A stretch of DNA of 64,000 bases from Chloroflexota bacterium (GCA_002719675.1 PBID01000003.1:229497-293496), one strand, 5' to 3'. Positions 51,756-61,072 are shown, counted from the stretch's first letter. The notes: generated by a model not told the origin, from the sequence alone. A program made the numbers and translations.

Positions 51756-52499
51756 ATGCCTAATTCAAAAAGATCTATGGCTCCAAAATTTCAAGAAGTT
51801 GAAATAGTTGATAGAAAAGATATTACAGATGATTTAATGAAACTTTGGATTGAAAAACCTGATGGCTTTCAATTTAAACCTGGACAATACTGTACGATTG
51901 GGATGAATGGAATTGAAAGAGCTTATTCTATTGTTTCAGCTCCACATGAGGAAAATTTAGAACTTTTTCTTGAACTTGTTCATCCTCCAGAGGGTGTTTT
52001 TACTCCAATTATCTGGGGTGCTTCTGTTGGTGACAAGGTAACTTGTAGATTCAAACCCAAAGGTATTTTTCTTTTAAATGATAAAGTTTCGAATCATTTT
52101 TTAATTGCTACGGTTACTGGGATTGTTCCTTATGTAAGTATGATCAGAGATTATTTACATAAGGGTGAAGATAAAGATTTTAAATTTTTTGTAGCTCATG
52201 GTGCTAGCTACACTGACGAATTTGTTTATGATTCTGAACTTCGTAGTTATGCAGAAAAATATCCTGAAATTATTCGTTATTTTCCTACTATTAGTAGGCC
52301 AAGTGAATCAAAAAATCATAGTTGGGAAGGTATGAAGGGCAGGGTAAATGATTCCACGGAAGCAATGATTCGTGATTTGAATTTAAAAAATGATGATACT
52401 ATAGTTTACGTATGTGGTCATCCTGGAATGATTGAAGACGTTAAAGAAAAATTGAATCCACAGAATTTCGAAGTCATTGAAGAAAGATTTTGGAAATAA
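51756..52499 (+). CDS. Ferredoxin/flavodoxin-NADP reductase-like protein
   Basis: A 247-residue FNR-type flavoprotein. The FAD-binding motif RAYSIVSAP (about residues 57-65) and LFLELVHPPEGVFTP follow a beta-barrel; the NADP-binding part has VTGIVPYVSMIRDY, VYVCGHPGMIEDV and the aromatic C-terminal FWK. It should pass electrons between NADPH and ferredoxin or flavodoxin. ATG 51756 is used; ATG 51777 (MAPKFQE) is an alternative. It converges with rph, with 5 bases between stops. Confidence 0.88.
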   Translation: MPNSKRSMAPKFQEVEIVDRKDITDDLMKLWIEKPDGFQFKPGQYCTIGMNGIERAYSIVSAPHEENLELFLELVHPPEGVFTPIIWGASVGDKVTCRFKPKGIFLLNDKVSNHFLIATVTGIVPYVSMIRDYLHKGEDKDFKFFVAHGASYTDEFVYDSELRSYAEKYPEIIRYFPTISRPSESKNHSWEGMKGRVNDSTEAMIRDLNLKNDDTIVYVCGHPGMIEDVKEKLNPQNFEVIEERFWK

Positions 52500-52504
52500 C
52501 ACTA

Positions 52505-53260
52505 TTAATTTTTAATTTTATTTATTGATTCTTTTTGTATAGAAAATAGTTGATTAATAGCTTCTGAGCTTTTATCAAGCATTGTATCTAATTCAGATTT
52601 TGAGAAAGCTGCTTTTTCAGCAGTACCTTGAAGTTCAACAAATTGAAAATCATCAGTCATTACTATGTTAAAATCTACATCAGCATTTGAATCCTCTTGA
52701 TAATTAAGATCTACAATGATTTCATGATCAATTATTCCAACGCTGGTAGCAGCAATTGCTTGTTTTAATGGGTTCTGTATTAAAGATTTTGATCTTATTT
52801 GTTTAATAATTGCTTCATATAGAGCTACATATGCTCCAGTAATCGATGCAGTTCGGGTTCCTCCGTCAGCTTGCAGTACATCACAATCTATAGTAATTGT
52901 TTTTTCTCCAATAATTGTTAAGTCTATAATTTGTCTTAATGATCTTCCTATTAATCTTTGAATTTCACTTGTCCTACCTTTAATTTTACCTAAACTTGAT
53001 TCTCTTGGGGTTCTTGTTGTAGTGGATCTAGGTAACATAGAATATTCAGCTGTTAGCCACCCTTGACCTGAATTTTTTAGAAATCTAGGTACTCCATTTT
53101 CAATTGTTGCAGTACATAAAACACGAGTTTTTCCAGTCTGAATTAATGCAGATCCTTCTGCAAATTGTTGGACACCAGATTCTATTGTAGTTTTTCTAAT
53201 TGTTGAATTATTTCTTCCTTCTGATCTAATCAAAGTATTAATTCCTTTCGATAATTCCAT
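52505..53260 (-). CDS. rph: Ribonuclease PH
   Basis: Phosphorolytic 3' exonuclease that trims tRNA precursors. Signature segments GSALIQTGKTRVLCTATIENGVP, RGxGW-like SGQGWLTAEYSMLPRST and DCDVLQADGGTRTASITGA are present (251 aa). The start overlaps the 3' end of the TlpA-like gene by 23 bases, so they are translated as an operon. A MazG or RdgB neighbour, common for rph, is not seen. Confidence 0.95.
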   Translation of the reverse strand: MELSKGINTLIRSEGRNNSTIRKTTIESGVQQFAEGSALIQTGKTRVLCTATIENGVPRFLKNSGQGWLTAEYSMLPRSTTTRTPRESSLGKIKGRTSEIQRLIGRSLRQIIDLTIIGEKTITIDCDVLQADGGTRTASITGAYVALYEAIIKQIRSKSLIQNPLKQAIAATSVGIIDHEIIVDLNYQEDSNADVDFNIVMTDDFQFVELQGTAEKAAFSKSELDTMLDKSSEAINQLFSIQKESINKIKN

Positions 53261-53879
53261 TTAAAAATACAGTAAGTACTCCCTTGTTGGCAACGTTTCG
53301 GATTTCGCGTATAACTTCACCATCTTTGTTAAGTATGAAAGTTGTTGGTAATTGTAAAACATTATATGCTCTTGTTACTTTTCCCTCGGAATCTGAAGCT
53401 AAAATATATGAAACATTGGTATTTTCAGCAAAGTTTTTTGCAGAAGGTATTGGATCGGAAACGGATATTCCAATTACTGTAACATTTTTGTTTTTAAATT
53501 CTTGATGAATTTCTTCGAAGAATGGCATCTCCCATCTACATGGACCGCACCAAGATGCCCAAAAATTAAGTAGTACGAACGAATTTTCAAAATCACTGAT
53601 TTTAATCTTTCCTGAATTTAAAAGAGGTAGAGCTATATCATTAGCTTCACTACGTGAGCCAAGCAATCCAGATTTTTTTAATATTTTGAATTTATTCTCA
53701 TTGCTTTTTTGAGGTGAGGTTTTTAGTTTTTCAGGAGGGTTATTTTTGATTGGTAAAGAAATTTTTTCGCTTGGTATATTTGATTGATTAATCTTAGAGG
53801 AAGAATTACATGCAACGAAACCCATAGTAAAAAATATCGAAACTATTATAGTAAAATAAATATGATATTTTTGATTCAT
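53238..53879 (-). CDS. TlpA/ResA-like thiol-disulfide lipoprotein
   Basis: A 213-residue extracytoplasmic thioredoxin-fold protein. The signal peptide ends in TMGFVACNS, a good lipobox with Cys near residue 24. After a linker rich in Ser, Lys and Pro (about 25-80), the thioredoxin domain has the redox motif WASWCGPCRWEMPFF and the cis-Pro LQLPTTFI. ResA/TlpA relatives reduce apocytochrome c or copper-binding proteins; CcdA at 63275 could supply electrons. It ends inside rph. Confidence 0.88.
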   Translation of the reverse strand: MNQKYHIYFTIIVSIFFTMGFVACNSSSKINQSNIPSEKISLPIKNNPPEKLKTSPQKSNENKFKILKKSGLLGSRSEANDIALPLLNSGKIKISDFENSFVLLNFWASWCGPCRWEMPFFEEIHQEFKNKNVTVIGISVSDPIPSAKNFAENTNVSYILASDSEGKVTRAYNVLQLPTTFILNKDGEVIREIRNVANKGVLTVFLNGIIERN

Positions 53880-53898
53880 TTGAATACTTCAAAATAGG

Positions 53899-55038
53899 TT
53901 ATTTGTATTTTGAAAAAACTTCTTTCAATCTTTTAAGAATTATTTCCATTTCATGATCATCTACGTTAAATGGATCTATACCTGTTTCTTCAGGTCCTGC
54001 TAAGGCTCTGATATAAATTCTAGGATGTTTTTCAATTAAAATATCTTGTAACTCATCTCTATATGGACCTTTCCAGTCAGGCTGGAATTTAATGATTGCC
54101 ATAGGGTTTAGATAGTCAAATTCGTCTTCTTCTACGGTAACTTTAATGCCTGGAATGTCATGTAGTAGATCTACTACCATTTGTGACATTTTACGGAATC
54201 TGTCGAATTGGATTTTTTCATCTTCAGACACAAATATTTCTAATGCAGTTGTTAAACCTATGATTTCTTCTTTTGCAACTTTCATGCTTCTTCCAAGAAA
54301 TGGGTTAGGAGCAGCGTTTGCTGAACAGGATTGAATCAAATCTTTTCTTCCAACTAATATTCCAGTTCCTTGTGGTCCACGTATGCCTTTACCTCCGCTA
54401 ATGATAACAAGATCTGCTCCTAGATCACTAAATTTTTTCAAATTTGCTCTTGGCGGGACAGTTGTAGCTGCATCTACAATTACAGGCAAATTATTTTCGT
54501 GTGCAATTTTTTTTACTTGTTCAAATGTTAATGCAGTACGAGAATTATGAGCAGCTGATAAATATACTATAGCTACAGTTTGGTCGTTAATTGCTGCTTC
54601 TAGTTGCCAAGGAAGACAGGTTCTTGCATGTCCTACGGATATTAATTTTGCTCCTGCTAGAGTATAGGCTTGATCATAAGAAAATCGATGTGCCGTTTGA
54701 ATAATAATTTCATTCTTCATTCCTTCTGTGTTAGGAAGCTTAGACATTTTTTTCGGATCATCTCCAGCTATGCATGCAGCTGCTTGTAGAACCAATCCAG
54801 CGGCAGAACCTCCACAAACAAAACCTGCCTCTGAGTTAGTTGCTTTGGCTAAAATTTCTCCAGCTTTTTGATTTAGTTCAGCCATATCAACCATTACATT
54901 ACTAGCCTGATTCATAGCTTCCATAATTTCTGGCCGTAGTTTTGATCCCCCCCATTTAGTTGTGGTTCCAGATGCATTAATTATTGGTTCAATTCCAATT
55001 TTTTCATATACACTTGAAGTTTTATCCCTTTTAGGCAT
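53899..55038 (-). CDS. SelA-like PLP-dependent enzyme
   Basis: A 379-residue fold type I PLP enzyme of the SelA/DgaE group. The Schiff-base lysine is in IISGGKGIRGPQGTG (about residue 218) and the opening GIEPIINASGTTTKWGGSK is characteristic. True SelA is about 460 residues and has an N-terminal tRNA-binding domain that is missing here, so this is probably the D-glucosaminate-6-phosphate ammonia-lyase/SelA-like paralogue seen widely in Chloroflexota and not the selenocysteine synthase. The actual reaction is unknown. It is separated from the TlpA-like gene by 19 bases. Confidence 0.8.
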   Translation of the reverse strand: MPKRDKTSSVYEKIGIEPIINASGTTTKWGGSKLRPEIMEAMNQASNVMVDMAELNQKAGEILAKATNSEAGFVCGGSAAGLVLQAAACIAGDDPKKMSKLPNTEGMKNEIIIQTAHRFSYDQAYTLAGAKLISVGHARTCLPWQLEAAINDQTVAIVYLSAAHNSRTALTFEQVKKIAHENNLPVIVDAATTVPPRANLKKFSDLGADLVIISGGKGIRGPQGTGILVGRKDLIQSCSANAAPNPFLGRSMKVAKEEIIGLTTALEIFVSEDEKIQFDRFRKMSQMVVDLLHDIPGIKVTVEEDEFDYLNPMAIIKFQPDWKGPYRDELQDILIEKHPRIYIRALAGPEETGIDPFNVDDHEMEIILKRLKEVFSKYK

Positions 55039-55123
55039 TACTTATATTTCCTCATTGAATAATTATTAGTAATTAGTTTTTTGATTATATCATTTGGTTT
55101 AATTTTTTTGGGATTATATTTAA

Positions 55124-56152
55124 TTAAATAATTAACATTGAATCTCCGAAAGAATAAAATCTATAATTATTTTCAATTGCATTTTTGTAAGCAGATAAAA
55201 TATTTTCTTTTCCAGCCATTGCTGAAACCATCATTAATAATGTAGATTTGGGTAAATGAAAATTAGTAATTATTCCATCAACAACTTTGAATTTATATCC
55301 TGGTAGAATAAAATTTCTTGCGAGCCCATTTCCAGGCTCTAATATTTGTCCAGACTCCTGGATTGAATTTTCTAGTAATCTAGTTGTAGTCGTTCCAACA
55401 GCTATCACTCGTTGACCATTTTGCTTTGCAGTATTAATTTTGTTTGCAGCTGATTGATCTATTTGCCATCTTTCAGGATGCATTTGATGTTTGGTAGGAT
55501 TTCTTGAATATACAGGACGGAAAGTTCCTATACCAATATGAAGAGTTACAAAAGCAAATTTTACTCCAATAGAACTTATTTGTTTTAAAATGTTTTCAGT
55601 AAAATGTAATCCAGCAGTGGGTGCTGCTATGCTTCCATCATGTTTTGCATATATTGTTTGATATCTTTGTGGGTTTTCCAGATGTGTTTTAATGTACGGA
55701 GGGATCGGAACCTCACCAATTTCATTAAGATTTACTTCGTCAAAGAATTCAATTATTACAGATCCGTCTTGAAGTTTTTTTTTAATTTTCAAATCAATTG
55801 AAATCTTACCAGAATGGAGTACGATTTTTATTTCTGAGTTTTCAGGGATTTTTTTACTGTTTTTTATTAAACATTTCCAATTTTTAGAATCAATTTTTTC
55901 TGTTAGAAGAATTTCTATATTTTTTTTATTATTTGCGGAATAACCTTTTAATTTTGCTTGGATTACTTTACTATCGTTAAAAACTAATAAATCGTTCTTT
56001 TTGAGAAATTTTGTTATGTCGTTAAATTTTGAGTGTTGAATTTCCCCAGTACTTTTATTTAAAAGCATTAATCTGGAGCGATCTCTTTTTTCTAAAGGAT
56101 TTTGAGCTATTAATTCTTCTGGTAAATCGTAGTTAAAGTCTGAGGTTTGCAT
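55124..56152 (-). CDS. queA: S-adenosylmethionine:tRNA ribosyltransferase-isomerase
   Basis: Moves the ribosyl part of SAM to preQ1 at tRNA position 34 in queuosine synthesis. The 342-residue sequence begins FNYDLPEELIAQNPLEKRDRSRLM and holds HDGSIAAPTAGLHFTE and NFHLPKSTLLMMVSA, all diagnostic. Full length. It follows fmt by 38 bases on the same strand. tgt is not in the window. It depends on the FolE product (7754) through the preQ1 pathway. Confidence 0.97.
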   Translation of the reverse strand: MQTSDFNYDLPEELIAQNPLEKRDRSRLMLLNKSTGEIQHSKFNDITKFLKKNDLLVFNDSKVIQAKLKGYSANNKKNIEILLTEKIDSKNWKCLIKNSKKIPENSEIKIVLHSGKISIDLKIKKKLQDGSVIIEFFDEVNLNEIGEVPIPPYIKTHLENPQRYQTIYAKHDGSIAAPTAGLHFTENILKQISSIGVKFAFVTLHIGIGTFRPVYSRNPTKHQMHPERWQIDQSAANKINTAKQNGQRVIAVGTTTTRLLENSIQESGQILEPGNGLARNFILPGYKFKVVDGIITNFHLPKSTLLMMVSAMAGKENILSAYKNAIENNYRFYSFGDSMLII

Positions 56153-56190
56153 GTTAATCTTTTATCTTATTAAATCAATATAGGTTAAAG

Positions 56191-57156
56191 TTATGTTTTA
56201 CTACCGAAGTAAGAATTAATCAAATCGGGGTAGCCCATTAGGAATTCTTCTACTGATAAAACTTTTTTCCCTTCTAGTTGTATTTTTTTTAATTCAAGAA
56301 AATTGGTTGCAGTTGCTACGACAATTGATTGATTTGGCAATTGTAATATTGCTCCAGGAGTTGATTTTAAATTGACATTTTTTTGATACTCATTGCCGTC
56401 GTGAATGATAATCCTTTTGCCTTGCCAATATGTATAAGTCCCAGGCCACGGAGTAAAAGCTTTAATTTGATTTTTTATGTATTCAGATGTACTTGTCCAT
56501 TTTATTAAACCGTCAGTTTTTTTAATTTTTAGTGTTATAGTTGCTTCTTTGTCATTTTGTGGTGTGACTTGAATATTGCCGGAAGCATAATCAGGCAGGA
56601 TTTTTGCAAGAAGTTTACCCCCGAGTGAAAAAAGTATTTTTGTTAAATCGGATGTGTTATGTCTAGAATTAATCAAGAATTCTTCTTGTGCAATAATTGG
56701 TCCGGTATCCATTCCTGTATCTAGTTTCATTAAAGTTACTCCGGAATTGTCATCTCCGTTGAGTATAGTAGATGGTATTGGAGAAGGACCTCTGTATTTT
56801 GGTAGCATCGAAGGATGGATGTTGATGCATCCTAGTGGCGGAATTTCCAAAACTTTCTTAGGAAGAATGACACCGTATGATGCAATAATTATTACATCAG
56901 GTTTCATTTTAAAGACTTCTTCAAAAATTTTTTCATTATTATTTTTGGCAAATTGAAATATCGGAATATTTAATTTTTTGCAGTATTGCTTGATAGGGTT
57001 TTCTAGGACTATTTTATTTCTTTGAATTAACTTATCTGGTTCTGTAAATACTGATTGAACTAAGTGGTTAGAAGTTAATAGTTCTTTCAATATAGGTAAT
57101 GTGTATCCAGGGCTACCCATGAAAATTAATTTTAAAGCTTTAGGATTTATGTTCAT
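56191..57156 (-). CDS. fmt: Methionyl-tRNA formyltransferase
   Basis: Formylates initiator Met-tRNA with 10-formyl-tetrahydrofolate. The catalytic region has INIHPSMLPKYRGPSPIPST (Asn, His) and GVTLMKLDTGMDTGPI with the catalytic Asp; the C-terminal OB fold from about 205 (ATITLKIKKTDGLIKW) binds tRNA. At 321 aa it is normal. It lies upstream of queA. The folate supply links it to glyA and folE in this window. def, its usual partner, is not adjacent. Confidence 0.96.
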   Translation of the reverse strand: MNINPKALKLIFMGSPGYTLPILKELLTSNHLVQSVFTEPDKLIQRNKIVLENPIKQYCKKLNIPIFQFAKNNNEKIFEEVFKMKPDVIIIASYGVILPKKVLEIPPLGCINIHPSMLPKYRGPSPIPSTILNGDDNSGVTLMKLDTGMDTGPIIAQEEFLINSRHNTSDLTKILFSLGGKLLAKILPDYASGNIQVTPQNDKEATITLKIKKTDGLIKWTSTSEYIKNQIKAFTPWPGTYTYWQGKRIIIHDGNEYQKNVNLKSTPGAILQLPNQSIVVATATNFLELKKIQLEGKKVLSVEEFLMGYPDLINSYFGSKT

Positions 57157-57353
57157 ATATAAATAATAATTGATTTATCTCAACTCTTCTATATTTAGAA
57201 ATCTTTATTATAGATTCTACGGAGATGAGTATGATGATCCTTTATTTTTTATTAATGGTTTCAGCATATTATAGAGGTATGTCTTGTAACTTGAGATTAT
57301 TATTGTTATACATGATAGAAATAATTTTTTTAAAAAACATGTGGAGGATATTC

Positions 57354-57746
57354 ATGCCTATTGTTATTCATTCCGAAGTTGAAGAAACTCCATGGAGAGA
57401 AGGTTATAGATGGTGGACTATAGCAAATTCTTCTAATTGCAAATCATCATATATGTCAATTAGTTTGATTGAGGAAAATTCTGGGACTCCGTTACATAGC
57501 CATGTCAGTGAAGAATTCATAATTGTTCTAGAAGGATGTGTTGAAGTTAATTTGAAAGGAAATAAAAGTTTAGTTTTTCAAGATCAAACTATTATTGTTC
57601 CTATAAATACTCCTCATAGTTTAAAGAATTTGAATTCTGAACCAGCTAAACTACTGACGTTTTTTCCAATATCAGATCCGTTTTCTCAGACTAAATATAT
57701 TGATGGACAATCTCCAAAGAATTTTTTATCTGAATTTCATCATTAG
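57354..57746 (+). CDS. Cupin-domain protein
   Basis: A 130-residue single-domain cupin. The two metal motifs are partly present: GTPLHSHVSEEFIIVLEG (His-x-His-x4-Glu) and IIVPINTPHSLKNL (His), so a metal site is likely. ATG 57354 is chosen because GGAGG lies 6 bases upstream; an earlier frame from 57225 adds a hydrophobic stretch but has no ribosome-binding site. The function of such small cupins ranges from isomerase to sensor; none is assigned. Its 3' end overlaps convergent tyrS by 21 bases. Confidence 0.75.
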   Translation: MPIVIHSEVEETPWREGYRWWTIANSSNCKSSYMSISLIEENSGTPLHSHVSEEFIIVLEGCVEVNLKGNKSLVFQDQTIIVPINTPHSLKNLNSEPAKLLTFFPISDPFSQTKYIDGQSPKNFLSEFHH

Positions 57747-59012
57747 CTTTCTGCCTACTCTAATGATGTTCCCGCTTTTTATTGCGGAAGGTTTGAAGCC
57801 AGAATCTAAAGTCGATTCGTCTAATTTAACAGCATTTTGTGAGATTAGTCGTTTTGCTTCACTAGAACTATTAGACATTTTGATTTCTACTAAGAATTTT
57901 TGCAAAGATATTGATGAAATATTTTTTACATTAGATAAATCGTATACCTGAATATTATTGGGTATTATTCTATCTTGAACTATACTTTGAAAATTTTTCT
58001 CTGCAATTGTTGCTTGATTCTCATCATGGATTTCAGTAATGATTTTTTTTGCTAATAATTTTTTGATTTCTATAGGATTTATTGCTTTAGATTTAATTGA
58101 TCTATTAAATTCTAATAGGTCCTTTTGAGGGGTATCAGTTAATAATTCTAAATATAAGAGGATCATAGATTTTTGACCATCTATGTAGATGGAATCATTG
58201 TGGATTTCTCTTGTAGTATCTTTTTCTTCTTTGGCAAAATCAGGGATACGCATAATTTTTTTAAACATTTCTGTAGGAGTTTCAGATAATGCTATATGAT
58301 TATTTAGGCTTTTACTCATTTTTTTAATTCCGTCAGTTCCAGGTAATATAGGTACTAATAAACATTGCTGTTGTTTATAGCCCATCATTCCCTGAAGTTC
58401 TCTTCCAACTAAAAGATTGAATTTTTGATCAGTACCTCCAAATTCTATATCTGAATTAATTTCTACTGAGTCATAAGCTTGTAATAGAGGGTAAAGTAAT
58501 TCTGTAATTGCTATAGGTTGGTTTTCACTAAAACGTTTTGAAAAATCATCTCTTGCCAGAAACTGCGCTACTGTAAATTTGCTTGTCAATTTAATTACAT
58601 CTGCTAATGTAAATTTTCCAAACCAATCACTTTGTAGTCTAACTTCTGTTTGATCTTCATTAACTATTTTAAAAAATTGTGAAAGATATGTTTCTGCGTT
58701 ATTTTTTACTTGTTCTTCTGTTAGCATTGGTCTAGTAGCAGATCTTCCGCTAGGATCACCAATTTGAGCAGTCCAATCTCCTACAATTACGATGACTTTG
58801 TGTCCCATATTTTGTAGTTGCCTTAATTTTCTTAGACCTACAGCATGCCCTAGGTGTAAATCAGGGGCACTAGGATCGAAACCCATTTTGAGGCGTAAAG
58901 GCGCTTTATTTTTGTCTTCCAGTAATTGCAAGAATTCTTTTTTTACTATTACTTCGGCCACTCCTCGCTCTAAGAAGTTTTTCGTAGTTGTAATGTTTTT
59001 TTGATCTGCCAT
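57726..59012 (-). CDS. tyrS: Tyrosyl-tRNA synthetase
   Basis: Class I synthetase charging tRNA-Tyr. The HIGH-type motif DPSAPDLHLGHAVGL (about residues 46-60) and KMSKS (about 233-237) are clear. The C-terminal S4 RNA-binding domain starts near 360. The 428-residue form with KMSKS belongs to the TyrZ-like subgroup. It lies 18 bases downstream of ribF on the same strand. No T-box leader is evident in the short gap. Confidence 0.96.
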   Translation of the reverse strand: MADQKNITTTKNFLERGVAEVIVKKEFLQLLEDKNKAPLRLKMGFDPSAPDLHLGHAVGLRKLRQLQNMGHKVIVIVGDWTAQIGDPSGRSATRPMLTEEQVKNNAETYLSQFFKIVNEDQTEVRLQSDWFGKFTLADVIKLTSKFTVAQFLARDDFSKRFSENQPIAITELLYPLLQAYDSVEINSDIEFGGTDQKFNLLVGRELQGMMGYKQQQCLLVPILPGTDGIKKMSKSLNNHIALSETPTEMFKKIMRIPDFAKEEKDTTREIHNDSIYIDGQKSMILLYLELLTDTPQKDLLEFNRSIKSKAINPIEIKKLLAKKIITEIHDENQATIAEKNFQSIVQDRIIPNNIQVYDLSNVKNISSISLQKFLVEIKMSNSSSEAKRLISQNAVKLDESTLDSGFKPSAIKSGNIIRVGRKLMMKFR

Positions 59013-59030
59013 TTCAATATTTTATCCCAG

Positions 59031-59984
59031 TTATCTAAGTATTTGTTTATTTAAAATATTTTTTGTTTTTTGAATATCCAATTGGATTTGATATTTTAGA
59101 GTTTCAATATTTTCAAATTTGATTTCATTTCTTAATTTTTCTATAAATTCTATAGTAATGTTTTGTGAATAAATACTTTTTTCAAAATCTATTATATATG
59201 TTTCAATTGAATATTTTTGTTCTTTGAAGGTAGGTGCTATTCCAATTGTAGTGGCAGAAAAGTATATTTTTTTGTTGATTGTTGTAAATGTTGCATATAT
59301 TCCATTACTAGGTTTAATAATGTTGGGTTCTATTTCAATATTTGCTGTTGGATAACCTAATTTTTTACCTCTTGAAAATCCTTTGATAACTTTCCCGGAA
59401 ATTTCGAAATTTCTACCCAATGATTTTGAAACATTATTAACTTCTCCGTTTAAAATCATTTTTTTAATCATAGATGTACTCACTATGGTATCTTTTTGTT
59501 TATAAGGAGGCACATTAGCTGTCAAAAAATTATATTTTGAACCGATGTTGACAATTTCATTTTTTGTGCCTTGTCGATCTTTGCCCATTGCGAAGTCATG
59601 TCCTAAGACTATGGTATGGATATTTATTTTCCTTTTTAGAATTTCAATGAATTCTACAGCAGTTAAACTAGCAATAGAGTTATTAAATGTAATTGGAATT
59701 ACAGAGTTTACATTCAAATCTTTTATCAATTGAATTTTTTTTTCTGCATTATAAAGATAACTTGGTAAAAAATTTGAAGTTAATATAGTGTTGGGGTGAT
59801 TGATGAAAGTTATTACCGTAGAATGCTTAGTAGTTTTAGAGGCAATATCATTTAATTTTTTGAATAAATGTTGGTGACCTTTGTGTACTCCATCAAACAC
59901 ACCAATTGTAAGTATAGTTTCTTGGTTATTAGTAAATTTTGATATTTGTTTTTCTAATTCTAGTGAAGAATATTTTGAAGTCAT
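59031..59984 (-). CDS. ribF: Bifunctional riboflavin kinase/FAD synthetase
   Basis: Makes FMN and then FAD from riboflavin. The N-terminal FAD synthetase has GVFDGVHKGHQHLF (residues 28-41) and the C-terminal flavokinase has GKVIKGFSRGKKLGYPTANIE with the conserved PTAN. At 317 aa it is complete. It precedes tyrS. Flavoproteins in the window (FNR-like, PPOX) use its products. No FMN riboswitch is seen upstream. Confidence 0.95.
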   Translation of the reverse strand: MTSKYSSLELEKQISKFTNNQETILTIGVFDGVHKGHQHLFKKLNDIASKTTKHSTVITFINHPNTILTSNFLPSYLYNAEKKIQLIKDLNVNSVIPITFNNSIASLTAVEFIEILKRKINIHTIVLGHDFAMGKDRQGTKNEIVNIGSKYNFLTANVPPYKQKDTIVSTSMIKKMILNGEVNNVSKSLGRNFEISGKVIKGFSRGKKLGYPTANIEIEPNIIKPSNGIYATFTTINKKIYFSATTIGIAPTFKEQKYSIETYIIDFEKSIYSQNITIEFIEKLRNEIKFENIETLKYQIQLDIQKTKNILNKQILR

Positions 59985-60151
59985 TTTATTGGAGGATTTG
60001 TTGGTTTTTAATAGTTAAGAAAACACCAAATAGCTATTTCTTTACAGTTTAACAGAATTTATAAGTGACAGTGAATTTTAATTATTTATTACAAAAATAT
60101 TTAACAAATGTATTTAACGAATGTATACTTGTAACCCAAAGGACTTTTGAT

Positions 60152-61015
60152 ATGCTAAATTTAAAGCAAATAGATTTTTATAATTTAAATGGATATTTGA
60201 GTATTGATAATGTTTATAGTGATTCTCAGATTAAGTTACTTTCTGATATCACAAATGAATTTGTTGAGAAATCTCGTTTAGTTACTGAAGAAAATGATAT
60301 GTTTTCATTTGAATCTGATCATTCAGCAAATAATCCTAGGTTAACCAGGATAAAATCTCCACACAAACTCCATACCATATATGAGCAGACTATGAGAGAT
60401 GAAAAAATGTTGGATATTTTGGAACAGTTAATTGGGAAAAACATTAGGCTACAGGGCAGCAAGCTTAATATGAAAATGCCTGGAGGTGGCAGGCAGGTAG
60501 AATGGCATACAGATTGGGGTCATTATCCTCACACTAATGACGATTTATTAGCAGTTGGAGTTCCTTTAGATGATTCAACTGAAGAAAATGGTTGCTTAAT
60601 GGTTATTCCCGGTTCTCACAAGTGGACTGCTACTAACCACCACGAAGATGGTTTTTTTGTTGGAGCTGTTGATATAGATAGTTTTGATATCAAAAAAGCT
60701 GCACATGTCACTTCAAATGTAGGAGGGGTTTCCATTCATCATGTAAGAACATTACATGGATCAGCTCCTAATATGTCAGATAAACCTAGAAGGCTCTTAC
60801 TATTAGAATTTTGCGCAGCTGATGCATTTCCATTAAAAGGTTTAAGTACTTCTTGGGATGAATGGAATAAACAAATGGTTAGAGGGGAACCAACTATCCA
60901 GCCAAGATTAGAAAAAGTTCCCGTGTTTTTCCCGCAACCTTTAAGAGTTGAACACGGAAGTATATTTGGAGTTCAGTCAAATTTGAAGAAATCACACTTT
61001 TCTAAATCCAAGTAG
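60152..61015 (+). CDS. Phytanoyl-CoA dioxygenase family protein
   Basis: A second PhyH-type Fe(II)/2-oxoglutarate dioxygenase (287 aa), only distantly like the one at 39261. The iron site is WHTDWGHYP (His-x-Asp) with a distal His in HHVRTLHGSAPNMS; a following Arg (KPRRLLLLEF) binds 2-oxoglutarate. ATG 60152 is preferred because AAGGA lies 8 bases upstream; the frame from 60065 adds 29 residues without a ribosome-binding site. It stands alone between divergent ribF and thrB. The substrate is unknown. Confidence 0.83.
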   Translation: MLNLKQIDFYNLNGYLSIDNVYSDSQIKLLSDITNEFVEKSRLVTEENDMFSFESDHSANNPRLTRIKSPHKLHTIYEQTMRDEKMLDILEQLIGKNIRLQGSKLNMKMPGGGRQVEWHTDWGHYPHTNDDLLAVGVPLDDSTEENGCLMVIPGSHKWTATNHHEDGFFVGAVDIDSFDIKKAAHVTSNVGGVSIHHVRTLHGSAPNMSDKPRRLLLLEFCAADAFPLKGLSTSWDEWNKQMVRGEPTIQPRLEKVPVFFPQPLRVEHGSIFGVQSNLKKSHFSKSK

Positions 61016-61042
61016 CATACTTATCAGTTGAATTGATATTGA

Positions 61043-61072
61043 TTGTATGTTTGTTTTCAAGAATATTATAAT
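61043..61072 (+). promoter_or_regulatory. thrB-lysC promoter candidate
   Basis: TTGTAT (61043-61048), an 18-base spacer and a perfect TATAAT (61067-61072) lie 55 bases before the thrB start. The -35 is weak (3/6). Confidence 0.45.

Noticed and set aside
57225-57353. Hydrophobic N-terminal extension of the cupin protein
   Set aside because: A GGAGG site 6 bases before ATG 57354 marks the start; the upstream codons look like AT-rich intergenic DNA.
60065-60151. 29-residue N-terminal extension of the second phytanoyl-CoA dioxygenase
   Set aside because: No ribosome-binding site before 60065, whereas AAGGA precedes ATG 60152, where family similarity starts.
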